Below are positions 44,506-53,738 of a stretch of DNA of 64,000 bases, in pieces (position 1 is the first letter of the stretch; each line of letters begins with the position of its first letter). The translations under genes and the position numbers were made by a program. This stretch comes from Hyaloperonospora brassicae (taxonomy: Eukaryota; Oomycota; Peronosporomycetes; Peronosporales; Peronosporaceae). Under the pieces are notes generated by a model, which saw only the letters and a list, made by a program, of their open reading frames with translations, was not told the origin of the DNA and did no database searches. The stretch is taken from NCBI GenBank assembly GCA_947650285.1, contig CANTFL010001217.1, positions 16,470-80,469 on the forward strand, read 5' to 3'.

Positions 44506-47500
44506 GCCTCCCCACGTAAAACGTAGGATGCGTGCGCATCCCACGTGGCAATTCGATCGTGTATACATTGCCCTTGCGATGCAACACTCGAAATGGCCCA
44601 ATGTACTTCGGCAGTAGTTTACCACTGCCGACATTAGTGACTCCGTGTCCAGGTAAGTTTACCGTAGACAGTAGTAGTGCTAGGTCGCTAGCTTTAAATG
44701 AAAGAACATTTGCTCTTCCATTCATGTCTGCGTTCCGTTTCTGACGGTCCACCGCATTTGCGATGTAGTCCTGAACGAAACGGACTACCGCTTCTCGAGT
44801 CAGCAGGAAGTTCTCTGCTGACTCTTTGTTTTGTCTGGCAGTGCGCTTCGTGCGCACTGATAAGAGATTGATATCTTCTTCAGCGAGGTTGTCTTCTTCC
44901 TCGCGGACATAATCGTTGGCGATGCTGAATATACCAGCATCGTCATCATCATCCGAATCAATAATAGCGTCATCGCTATTATTGAGATGATCTTCGTCAT
45001 CGATGTCGACTTGATCGACATCGGCATCATACGTGACGACGTTAACGTCGACACGTGATGAGCAAGAGCCAGAACGGTTTTCTGCTCGAGCGAGTCCCTC
45101 CCCCCTTATCCAAGAGTTACACTCTATAAGGGTGGGCACTCGTGGATGGCGTAGGCCATTCACGTAAAACGGTGTGTGCTGTGTTGAAGCATGCACCGAA
45201 TTATTGATGGCGAATTCCACCATGGGTAGGAATTCGCTCCAACTCGGAAACGAGTGGACATATCCTCGAAGAATCTCTTCGAGGACACGGTTCGCACGTT
45301 CCGTTTGACCATCTGTTTCTGGATGGTCAGAAGTGGACATCTTCAATCGTGTTCCGAGAGTATGGAACACGGTTTGCCAAAATTCCGCCGTGAACCGAGG
45401 GTCACGGTCGGATACGAGTTCACGGGGTAACCCGTGGAGTCTAAAGACCGTGTCTAGAAAGACACGAGCACAACCTTGAGCCTTGATTGACTCAGGGACA
45501 GCAGCAAGATGGACCATCTTGCTGAATCGGTCTACAAACACAAGAATACCATTATTCTTGTGAGCGTCTTCGGGAAACCCGAAGACGAAGTCCATTGAAA
45601 CGGACTGCCAGCACTCTGTCGGAACAGGCAGAGGCTGCAATGGCGCACGGGATGAAGGACTAGGCTTCACCCGTTGACAAACTTCGCAAGCACGTATATA
45701 CTTGCGAACAAACTGATACTGGCGGGGCCAGTAAAAGTCACGACTTACCGTGAGGTAAGTCTTTTCCCTTCCACGATGGCCGCTTGTTGGGGCATCGTGA
45801 CACTCGTACATGATGCGTAAACGCAAATCATGATGAGCGGGTACGACGACACGAGGCGTGTCGTCGGCAAAAGCTGTATAGTACAGCAATCCGTTGCGTG
45901 TACTATACCGATCCGATGAGGATCGGTACAAAGCCGGTAAATCCCTCATGGATTTACTGGATGGATTCACCAGATGATCCATCAATCGCAGAAGATTATT
46001 ATCTTCCGCGTATGCCTTTCGTACGTCGTCAAGTAAACTTAACGACGGGACACTGACTGACAGTGTCGCAACAGTGGGCTTATCCTCACTGTTGAATTGT
46101 GCGTTCGGCTCGAAATCGGACCGGCGCGAGAGCGCATCAGCGACGACGTTTAGTCGTCCTGGTTTATACTCCACGGAGAAGTTATACTCCGCGAAGAAAG
46201 ACAGCCACCTCGCCATTCTTTGCGAGAGGTGTGGGCTGTTTACGGCCGTGCGTAATGACGCATGGTCCGTGTAGACAACAAACGGTCTATCTCCCAAGAG
46301 ATAGACACGAAACTTAGCCAGTGCGTATTTCATGGCAAGGAGTTCCTTGTCATGCACTGGGTAATTACGCTCAGCTGCTTGCAGCTGACGCGACTGATAA
46401 CAGATGACGCGCTCCGCGCCATCTGCATCGAACTGCATAAACGCACAGCCGATTGCGAAATCGCTGGCGTCACAGACCACATGAAATGGTCTGTCCTGAT
46501 CTGCAATCGCCAAGATGGGCGATTGCATCAAGCTTTTCTTGATACTTTCAAAGGAACGCTGACAGTCAGCGTTCCATGACCACTTGACATTTTTCTTGAG
46601 CAAGCAAGAAAGATGAACAGTCATCTCGGCGTAGTTGCGCGAGTACTTGTGCAAGTACGCCGCTAAGCCAAGGAATTTCCTTAGTCCCTTGACATCGACT
46701 GGTACTGGCCAGTCGGTGATCGCCTTGATCTTTTCTGGATCAGGGCGTACGCCGTGTTTACCCACGATGCACCCAAGAAGTGGTATTTCGCTAGCCGCGA
46801 ATATACACTTCTTGAGGTTGGCGTACAACTTATGCTTGCGCATAAGTTGAAGAACCTGACGAACGTGAGTTCTGTGAACTTCAACGTCCGTCTTTCCGTC
46901 CATAGCCCGGCTATGGACGAACACATCGTCGAAGTAACTCGGTGCGAAGTCTCGCACAGGTCTCAACAGATTTGTTACACATCTGTTGAATGTTGCAGGG
47001 GCATTACTCAGCCCCTGTGGCATCACTAGCCACTCCCACAGCATCCCGCTGGGGGTACTCACTGCAGTGAACGGGACGTCCCGTTCACGCATCAGGATCT
47101 GATAGAATCCATCCATCAGATCCATGGACGAAAAGATGGTACTCTTTGACATACCATCTATGATTACGTCCTTCCTCGGTATCGGCGTCTGAGCCGGTAC
47201 CGTTGCAGCATTCAACTTGTTGAATGCGTGCACTATCCGCCACCCTCCTGTGGCCTTTCGCACACAGAAGGTCGGAGAGCTGTGAGGAGATGTTGATTCC
47301 CTCACATGGCCCGCTGCAAAGCGATCGGCAAAGAACTTGTCGATCGCTAACACTTGTTCACGAGGCAGTGGCCACTGCTTCATGACACAGTATTTCGAGC
47401 CCGGTTTGAGCTCGATCTCATGTCGAGTGCCTTTGTCCTTAGGCAACTCGCAAGGTACGGATTCAGGGAACACATCCTTGAATTCGATCAAATTCTTATA

Positions 47501-48796
47501 CAAAGGATTTGCCTGAAGTGACTTCCAGGATTGGGACGCGTATCGCTCAATCCGAGTCTTCTCATCGAGGACACTTTCGTCCATCGATGAGCTGCTGAGA
47601 ACCCGTTCGTTCTCAGCAAATACTGTTGCCGACCGAATGTCGGTCACATACTCGTCCTCTGTGACGAGTTTGCAGATCTGCTTGACTTTGCCACTACTCA
47701 GATCACGAAAGAACCGTTTCGGTTCTAGCGTTGGCAACTGAGTTATCTCCGAAGTCAACTTCGGAGGCACAATCAGATCAAGCGTATAAGCGCCTACGCT
47801 TGATCCGTCATTAACCAAGACGTTCAACGTCTCGGTTTCTTCCTGGGAACTTGCTTCCACAGGTTGCTGAGGGTCTAATCCCTCAGCAAGCGACTCTTGA
47901 GGAAATCCTTCCTCAAGTACGTGGGGACTTATTCCCTCGACGTCTTCCGACTGTGGCTGTGCAACCACAGTCAAGAACCGATCCTCTACGGTCGACTCTC
48001 CAGTCGACCTAGGATTTTCATGTTGCCCCTTGGGGGCAACAGACTTCTTTCTTCTAAGATGCTGCCCGCTAGGCATGCATCCATGTCCCGGTCCACTCGA
48101 CTTATTCGAGTGGTGGACCTTCGGCGCAGCCTGTACTTCTGTACAGCCGCCGGGAGCTTGCTCCACAGTGTAGTGATCAACTACACTGTGATCTTGTGCA
48201 GTCGTGCTAACGACCGTACCGCAAGTGAGGCCATCGCACTCACTCGCAGAACATCCACACGCTTGTGGACGCTCCAAGATGTTCATCAGATGGCCATCTG
48301 ATGAACAAGCAGCAGGCATCTTCACGGATCGATGCTGCCAGCTCACTCTTGGCTCGTACTTTCTGAGCCAAGGTAATCCCAGGATGACATCAAATTTGTC
48401 ATCCAGATCTAGTACGATGAAGTCATCATCGTACTGTTCGCCCTCTAACGTGTAGTGGATTCCTACTACACGTTTCTCAACGGTTATCGATGCGCCTGTT
48501 GCAAGGCGCACCGTCATCCTTGTGAGGGGAATGTCGCGCTCAACGAACTTGAGCCTACGACCCTCTAGTGACTGGCGACGAACAAAATTGTTCGACGCCC
48601 CACAGTCTACTAGGGCACGAAGCGACAAACCATTTGTCACTTCTAACTTCAAGGTGATGAGCGAAACGTCATCACCAGGTGCAGAGACACACAACGATTG
48701 TGTATCTGGAGCAACTTTCGTCAAGAGATTTGCAAATTCTCTTGAGGTTGCTGGATCAGTAGGGCGCTCCGCCCCTACTGACCCCGACCATTTTTT
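44303..48796 (-). CDS. Copy D pol polyprotein (protease-RT-RNase H-integrase)
   Basis: No ATG is needed: the frame is entered by -1 frameshifting from gag at 48790-48796 and stays open to 44303. Counting from the TTG codon at 48724: retropepsin-like protease with active site DCGA (residues 40-43; DSGA or DTGA is usual) and ILGLPWL near 114; a long linker; RT with YFDD at 597-600 (46925-46936); RNase H from CDASDFAIGC (751) to TDHASL (819); integrase zinc finger H976/H983/C1013/C1016; D1045, D1106 and E1142 as catalytic triad with 35 residues between the last two; an Asp-rich insert at about 1240-1265; GPF module at 1375-1381. The frame then leaves the chromodomain register because of one extra G near 44357 and ends after 1473 residues. 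Confidence 0.9.
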   Translation of the reverse strand, partial: KKWSGSVGAERPTDPATSREFANLLTKVAPDTQSLCVSAPGDDVSLITLKLEVTNGLSLRALVDCGASNNFVRRQSLEGRRLKFVERDIPLTRMTVRLATGASITVEKRVVGIHYTLEGEQYDDDFIVLDLDDKFDVILGLPWLRKYEPRVSWQHRSVKMPAACSSDGHLMNILERPQACGCSASECDGLTCGTVVSTTAQDHSVVDHYTVEQAPGGCTEVQAAPKVHHSNKSSGPGHGCMPSGQHLRRKKSVAPKGQHENPRSTGESTVEDRFLTVVAQPQSEDVEGISPHVLEEGFPQESLAEGLDPQQPVEASSQEETETLNVLVNDGSSVGAYTLDLIVPPKLTSEITQLPTLEPKRFFRDLSSGKVKQICKLVTEDEYVTDIRSATVFAENERVLSSSSMDESVLDEKTRIERYASQSWKSLQANPLYKNLIEFKDVFPESVPCELPKDKGTRHEIELKPGSKYCVMKQWPLPREQVLAIDKFFADRFAAGHVRESTSPHSSPTFCVRKATGGWRIVHAFNKLNAATVPAQTPIPRKDVIIDGMSKSTIFSSMDLMDGFYQILMRERDVPFTAVSTPSGMLWEWLVMPQGLSNAPATFNRCVTNLLRPVRDFAPSYFDDVFVHSRAMDGKTDVEVHRTHVRQVLQLMRKHKLYANLKKCIFAASEIPLLGCIVGKHGVRPDPEKIKAITDWPVPVDVKGLRKFLGLAAYLHKYSRNYAEMTVHLSCLLKKNVKWSWNADCQRSFESIKKSLMQSPILAIADQDRPFHVVCDASDFAIGCAFMQFDADGAERVICYQSRQLQAAERNYPVHDKELLAMKYALAKFRVYLLGDRPFVVYTDHASLRTAVNSPHLSQRMARWLSFFAEYNFSVEYKPGRLNVVADALSRRSDFEPNAQFNSEDKPTVATLSVSVPSLSLLDDVRKAYAEDNNLLRLMDHLVNPSSKSMRDLPALYRSSSDRYSTRNGLLYYTAFADDTPRVVVPAHHDLRLRIMYECHDAPTSGHRGREKTYLTVSRDFYWPRQYQFVRKYIRACEVCQRVKPSPSSRAPLQPLPVPTECWQSVSMDFVFGFPEDAHKNNGILVFVDRFSKMVHLAAVPESIKAQGCARVFLDTVFRLHGLPRELVSDRDPRFTAEFWQTVFHTLGTRLKMSTSDHPETDGQTERANRVLEEILRGYVHSFPSWSEFLPMVEFAINNSVHASTQHTPFYVNGLRHPRVPTLIECNSWIRGEGLARAENRSGSCSSRVDVNVVTYDADVDQVDIDDEDHLNNSDDAIIDSDDDDDAGIFSIANDYVREEEDNLAEEDINLLSVRTKRTARQNKESAENFLLTREAVVRFVQDYIANAVDRQKRNADMNGRANVLSFKASDLALLLSTVNLPGHGVTNVGSGKLLPKYIGPFRVLHRKGNVYTIELPRGMRTHPTFYVGRLRSYRQYEPSSSDEDSPHVQEHSSSSCVRAPDDPSGRADMIPRYSTEISPPRAVASSPNRERTSRST
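48757..48796 (-). promoter_or_regulatory. gag-pol -1 ribosomal frameshift signal (copy D)
   Basis: On the minus strand the gag codons AAA AAT (Lys379, Asn380) preceded by A give the slippery heptamer A AAA AAT (48790-48796). A 9-nt spacer follows, then a stem CAGTAGGG/CCCTACTG (48757-48780) with an 8-nt loop that can pair partly. The gag stop TAG (48775-48777) lies in the stem. A -1 slip enters exactly the open pol frame. Copies A and C keep the heptamer, spacing and stem with a different loop. Confidence 0.8.
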
Positions 48797-49929
48797 GATG
48801 GTCCGTCTCGCTGTTGCGGCTTCGCAACAGCGCTGGACCCACGCCCATTGCCCTTTATGGCAAAAGGTCGTCCATTTCGCTCAATACTGTTTGGTACTGG
48901 GCGTGGAGCACTACACTCATGTGCGAAGTGCCCTAACTTCTGACATCGATTGCATTTCTGCATTCGCTTGTTGTTTGAAGAGCGAGGTCTCTCGCTCTCA
49001 ACATAACAGAGGTCCATTGGTTCTGGATCTCCGATCTCTTGTCGTCTCGGTGGACGATAAGAGTTTGAGCTAGCATGAGCCTGTCTCATGCTAAAGTCTT
49101 CCTGTTCCGCGGCTGATATCGCTTCTTCAAGCGTATTCAGCTCAAGGCGGAACAGGTGGCTCCTGACGGGCCCTTCTGCGAGCCTTTGCATGAACACCGT
49201 AATCAACGTGTGTTCATGTACTGGGTTGGCAGTTATACTACTCGCAAGGAGTCGTATATGTTGTGCGTAAGCGTGCACATCACGCTTACCCTGCTTGAGT
49301 TTCAGGAGCTCTGAGCGAGCCCTGAACTCAGCACGTGGCGGCTCAAACGTTTGTCTGAGCCGGGACTTGAAGTCATCTAGCGACCTAAACACATTTGGGT
49401 CGCTACTCTCGAGTCCCAGGGACCAAGTTTTGGCACGCCCTGCCAAGTGGGTCTGAGCAAATGTGAGTTTCATTTGCTCATCTTCGACGCGACGAGCCCT
49501 TAGGGCTCTGTCGAGTTCGACAAACCATAGTAACAGGGAGTCCTCCGGGACTCCACTGTACTTGGAGATGTCGACTTTCATGACTTCGGGACGGCGCGCA
49601 TGCGCCGTCCCGCCCACAGCAGCATGGAATTGCTGCTGTCTCAACAGCTCCGTCTGTTGAGCACCGAGTTCTCTCAACTGCTCGGCCTGTTGAGAGCCTT
49701 GCTGGTGAAGCAAGGCTACTTTCTCCCTCTCAAGAGCAAGTTCATTCTGAATGAACTTGGCGATAGCGGCATGTTGTTGGTCTCTGTCTAGAGACTCCAA
49801 CATGGTGCTGACGACGAGTTCGCCTACGGTAGAACTCATTTGTTCTACCGCACCCCATTCGATGTCACTCAAATGGGTAAACCCTTCACGCGTGGCGTGA
49901 AAGGTGTCTTCTTCATCCAACATGTTCAT
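48775..49929 (-). CDS. Copy D gag
   Basis: A 384-residue protein starting MNMLDEEDTF. Residues 55-105 are Gln/Leu/Glu-rich and predicted coiled. About 115-265 is the Ty3-type capsid (retrotransposon gag) region with SLLLWFVELDRALRAR and EFRARSELLKLKQGKRDVHAYAQ. The nucleocapsid has one CCHC zinc knuckle, C326-C329-H334-C339 (CNRCQKLGHFAHEC), and a basic Gly/Arg-rich tail. The start lies about 45 bases inside the 5' LTR, after the primer-binding site. It would assemble virus-like particles and package the RNA. Intact, unlike the gag genes of copies A, B and C. Confidence 0.88.
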   Translation of the reverse strand: MNMLDEEDTFHATREGFTHLSDIEWGAVEQMSSTVGELVVSTMLESLDRDQQHAAIAKFIQNELALEREKVALLHQQGSQQAEQLRELGAQQTELLRQQQFHAAVGGTAHARRPEVMKVDISKYSGVPEDSLLLWFVELDRALRARRVEDEQMKLTFAQTHLAGRAKTWSLGLESSDPNVFRSLDDFKSRLRQTFEPPRAEFRARSELLKLKQGKRDVHAYAQHIRLLASSITANPVHEHTLITVFMQRLAEGPVRSHLFRLELNTLEEAISAAEQEDFSMRQAHASSNSYRPPRRQEIGDPEPMDLCYVESERPRSSNNKRMQKCNRCQKLGHFAHECSAPRPVPNSIERNGRPFAIKGNGRGSSAVAKPQQRDGPSKNGRGQ

Positions 49930-49962
49930 GTTGGATGATGTGGTCCTTGGAAGGACTACAAA

Positions 49963-49971
49963 GTGCTACCA
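49963..49971 (-). other. Copy D primer-binding site
   Basis: Minus-strand TGGTAGCAC, two bases from the 5' LTR, initiator tRNA-Met-like over its first eight bases. Confidence 0.6.
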
Positions 49972-49973
49972 GG

Positions 49974-50364
49974 TGTAACGGGGCACACCCTTGCTTATCT
50001 TAACGCAAGGGTTTTGAGTGCCCCGACAGACGTACACGTGGCAAGCGAGGAAGCGTAGGTAGGGTAAAAGTAGAACTGTTATATTAATAAATTAAGTCTT
50101 TAAACTACTGTCTCTTCGTTTGACTTAATTCAATTATACTAATATAACTGCATGTATGGTGACGTCTCGTCACCACTCATTGCGCGCGTCTTGCGGCGAT
50201 TGGTGGGTTGATATCATCACGATATCAACCAATGAACAGACCCTTTGGTCGACCCTTCAATATCACCACTTTGGTGATATTGTTTTAAAGAATATCCATC
50301 TTTATATTCTTTATTGTCACGTTCCTTAAAGTGACAATTTCATGTAACGGGCTACCCCGTTACA
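49974..50364 (-). repeat. Copy D 5' LTR
   Basis: 391 bp, partner of 42374-42764. Hairpins include GGTTGATATC/GATATCAACC at 50206-50230 and ATTGTCAC/GTGACAAT at 50313-50338. It should supply the promoter and RNA start for copy D. Confidence 0.95.
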
Positions 50365-50369
50365 AGATC
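50365..50369. repeat. Target-site duplication of copy D (right)
   Basis: AGATC, matching 42369-42373. Confidence 0.95.
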
Positions 50370-51759
50370 CATGGACGAAAAGATGGTACTCTTTGACATA
50401 CCATCCATGATTACGTCCTTCCTCGGTATTGGCGTCTGAGCCGGTACCATTGCAGCATTCAACTTGTTGAATGCGTGCACTGTCCGCCACCCTCCTGTGG
50501 CCTTTCGCACACAGAAGGTCGGAGAGCTGTGAAGGGAAGTTGATTCCCTCACATGGCCCGCTGCAAAGCGATCGGCAAAGAACTTTTCGATCGCTAGTAC
50601 TTGTTCACGAGGCAGTGGCCACTGCTTCATGACACAGTACTTCAAGCCCGGTTTGAGCTCGATCTCGTGTCGAGTGCCTTTGTCCTTAGGCAACTCGCAA
50701 GGCACGGATTCAGGGAACACATCCTTAAATTCGATCTAATCCTTGTACAAAGGATTTGCCTGGAGCGACTTCCAGGATTGAGATTCGTATCTCTCAATCC
50801 GAGTCTTCTCATCGACCACGCTTTCGTCCATCGATGAACTGCTGAGAACCCTCTCGGTCTCAGTGAATACCGTTGTCGATCGAATATCGGTAACGTACTC
50901 GTCCTCCGCGACGATAGCACAGATCTGCTTGACTTTGCCACTACTCAGATCACGCAAGAACCGTTTCGGTTCTAGCGTTGGCAATTGATTTATCTCCGAA
51001 GTTAGTTTCGAAGGCACAATGAGATCATGTGTATAAACGCCTACACTTGATCCGTCATTAACCAAGATATTCAGTGTCTCGATTACCTCCTGGGAAATCA
51101 CTTCCACAGGATTCGGGTGAGCTTTCTCCACAATGTAGTGATCATCTACATTGTGTTCTTGTACAGTCGTGCTAACGACCGTACCACAAGTGAGGCAATC
51201 GCACTCACTCGTAGTACAACCACATAAATGTGGGCGTTCCAAAACATTTTCAGGTCGTCATCTACGAAACAAGTGACAGGTATCGCAACCGAACGATACT
51301 TCCAACTCACCCTCGGCTCGTATTTCCTGAGCCAAGGTAGTCCTAGGATGACGTCGAACTTTTCATCGAGGTCAAGCACGATGAAATCATCATCGTACTG
51401 TTCGCCTTTTAACGTGTAGTGGATTCCGACTACACGTTTCTTCACAGTGATCGATGCGCCTGTCGCTAGGCGCACCGTCATCTTCGTTGGAGTGATCTCC
51501 CGTTCCACGAAGTTAAAACTTCCTGCCTCTAGCGACTGGCGACGAACAAAGTTGTTCGACGCCCCACAGTCAACTAGGGCGCGAAGTGAAAAGTCTTTTG
51601 TCACTTCTAACTTCAAGGTGATGAGTAACACCTCATCACCAGGTGCAGAGACACACAGAAATTGTGTGTCGAGAGCGACCTTCTTCAGGTGATTTGCAAT
51701 TCTCATGATGTTGCTGGATCAGTAGGGTGTTCCTCCCCTACTGACCCCGACCATTTTTT
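50370..51759 (-). pseudogene. Copy C pol, 5' part
   Basis: Minus strand: protease frame 51146-51706 with LVDCGASNNF and ILGLPWL, shifting frame after a one-base change (the read-on FWNAHIYVVVLR is out of frame), then a linker frame 50736-51242 ending at TAG inside NPLYKD, and the RT start (MFPESVPCELPK) up to the copy D insertion at SSMDL. The protease/linker frameshift is identical in copy A (about 18010-18020), and the stop at the linker/RT junction is close to one in copy A. Confidence 0.8.
51720..51759 (-). promoter_or_regulatory. Copy C gag-pol -1 frameshift signal
   Basis: A AAA AAT at 51753-51759, a 9-nt spacer, and a perfect CAGTAGGG/CCCTACTG stem at 51720-51743. The loop (GAGGAACA) differs from copy D (GCGGAGCG) while the stem is unchanged. 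Confidence 0.7.
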
Positions 51760-52858
51760 ATGGTCCGCCTTGCTGTTGCGACTTCGCAACAGCAACGGGC
51801 CCTCGCCCTCCAGTTCTTCTTGCTGGTGGGTGAACACTGCGCTCTGCACCGCGAGGTTCTGAGCGGGGGATACTGCATTCCTATGCGTAGTGTCCCAGTT
51901 TATGACAGCGATGGCATCTCACCATTCGCTTGTCATTCGCAGGGCGAGGTTTCTCGCCCTCGAGATTACAGAGGTCCATTGGTTCTGGACATCCGACTGC
52001 TAATCATCTCTGTGGACGATGCGGGGTCAACGTAGCGTGAGACAGTCTCACGCTATAATCTTCTTAATCCGCTGCAAAGATTGCTTCGGAGAGCGTCTTT
52101 AGCTCTCCGCGGAACAGGTGGTCCCTAACGGGACCGTCTGAAAGCCCTTGAATGAAGATTGCGATCAACACAAACTCGCTCACAGGGTTCACTACCATGC
52201 AGCTTGTAAGGTAGCGTACACGTTGAGCGTAAGCGCGAACCTTACGCTTACCCTGTTTGATTTGCAGGAGCTTCGAAAGAGTCCTGAACTCTGCTCTGGG
52301 CGGTTCAAACGTCTCACTGAGCAGGGTCTTGAAGATCCTCAACGACCCAAACACATGTGGGTCGTGCAACTTGAGATTCAGGGCCCAAGCTCTGGCTTCT
52401 CCTGCCAGGTTAGACTGAGCGAATGAGACTTGCATTCGATCATCATCGATGCGACGAGCATCGATGACATCGTCCAGCTCGACGGACCACCTCAACAGGG
52501 AGTCTTCCTCGACTCCCCGATACTTGGAGACCTCTAGTTTTAGAGACTCCCGTCGACGCTCACGCGTCGGCTCTGCGGACTGAGACTGTTCATGTCTCAG
52601 TGCTTTGTTCCTCTGGTGATCTTGTTGTTGTAACAAGGTCAACTGCGCTCGCGACTCATCAAGTTCTCGTTGCAAGAACTTGCTAATGACGACATGTTGC
52701 TGGTCCCTAACCCTTGTGGGTAGCATGGCCCATATGGCTTCCTCGCCAACGGTCGAACTCATTTGTTCGATCGCACTCCATTCGATGTCGCTCAAATAGG
52801 AGTAGCTTTCACGGTTTTTGTGAAATCTGTCGCCTTTGACTTCGTCCAACATGTTCAT
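51738..52858 (-). pseudogene. Copy C gag (truncated by stops)
   Basis: MNMLDEVKGD start, open for 264 codons to a TAA at 52064, then a readable but interrupted nucleocapsid with the zinc knuckle cut by TAG (CRRCHKLGHYA then stop). Almost identical to copy A gag, including both stops. Confidence 0.78.
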
Positions 52859-52898
52859 GTTGGGCGATGCGAGTGGTGGTCCTTGGACAGACTACAAA

Positions 52899-52907
52899 GT
52901 GCTACCA
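52899..52907 (-). other. Copy C primer-binding site
   Basis: Minus-strand TGGTAGCAC two bases inside the 5' LTR, as in copies A and D. Confidence 0.6.
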
Positions 52908-52909
52908 GG

Positions 52910-53353
52910 TGTAACAGGGCACTGTTGACTACGTACTGGTCAAGAGTACGGAGTATACTTCCACTGACGACAGTGTTCGACAGTGCCCTGCTAGGTGTTT
53001 TAAGGAAAACACAGAGGAAGGAAAGGAGACTAAGTAGTCAGACTAGTCTCTTGGTAAAAGTAAAACTGTATTAATATAATTAAGTCCTATAACTCCTTGA
53101 GTCTCTGTTGTCCTGACTTAATTATAATAATGTAACTATTCGTATGATGACGTCTACTCACCACCCATTGCGTGCGTCTAGCAGCGATTGGTGGGTTGAT
53201 ATCATCACGATATCAACCAATGAGTAGACCCTTCGGTCATCTTCAACAATATCATCATGCTCTGTGATATTGTTGATAGAATATTCAACGTAATATTCTT
53301 TATTGTCATTTTATCCTTAGTGACAATATCATGTAACGGGCTACCCCGTTGCA
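52910..53353 (-). repeat. Copy C 5' LTR (A-type)
   Basis: 444 bp, TGTAACAGGG...CCCCGTTGCA. Nearly identical to 19687-20129 over most of its length, but the last 60 bases (ATTTTATCCTTAGTGACAAT and the GTTGCA end) match copy B, so the LTR itself is mosaic. Confidence 0.88.
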
Positions 53354-53738
53354 CAACGATTCGGTCCCCGGTATGCATACACCGCAAAATGACGCCAAAA
53401 AGCGGTTACGACATCTATCGTTCGAGTTTCGGAGAAAAGTAGTCAACACGCCGACATGACCATCGTAAAAAACCATGAAAACAATGCCTCAATTCAACGA
53501 GTCGGTAAAATATCCGCGCAATATCACATACCATCTCAGGCATATCTGCTGCATCGAAATGTTCGACACTGCGTGCAAAAAGCATCTGCAGTACGCTTTG
53601 ACGCATTTCCCCGTCGTATCGGTATCGGAAACAGCCCACCGCCACCACACCGGTATGTACCGCACCATCCTCCCTCGCCAATACCGCACGTTTCCAGCTG
53701 CCCCATATCTCGACGAGTGGCTGTTTCAACGCCCGCTT

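Larger units (their letters stand above)
42374..50364 (-). mobile_element. Ty3/Gypsy retrotransposon, copy D (nearly intact, nested in copy C)
   Basis: 7991 bp, minus orientation, with 391-bp LTRs at both ends, a perfect AGATC target duplication, primer-binding site, a complete 384-codon gag, -1 frameshift signal, one uninterrupted pol frame of about 1495 codons, polypurine tract and the antisense gene. The LTRs differ at about seven positions that I can count, so insertion is fairly recent. Visible defects: one extra G in a GGGGGG run near 44357-44361 that shifts both the pol tail and the antisense coil, and TAA in the chromodomain (43987-43989). By content the youngest and best candidate for an active copy. 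Confidence 0.93.
37419..53353 (-). mobile_element. Ty3/Gypsy retrotransposon, copy C, chimeric and split by copy D
   Basis: Minus-orientation element of about 7.9 kb once the nested copy D is removed. The 5' side (42365-42368 and 50370-53353, with A-type LTR, gag, protease and start of RT) and the middle (about 40500-42368) closely match copy A. The 3' side (37419 to about 40500: end of integrase, chromodomain, antisense gene and LTR) is strongly diverged. Its two LTRs are of different types (443 versus 469 bp) and the outer flanks GTCCA and CAACG do not match, so it arose by recombination between two elements. Frameshifted throughout; dead. Confidence 0.85.

Noticed and set aside
12350..53353. 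Clustered short inverted repeats considered as CRISPR or satellite DNA
   Set aside because: No constant repeat with variable spacers; each hairpin has a different sequence and lies in retroelement coding DNA.
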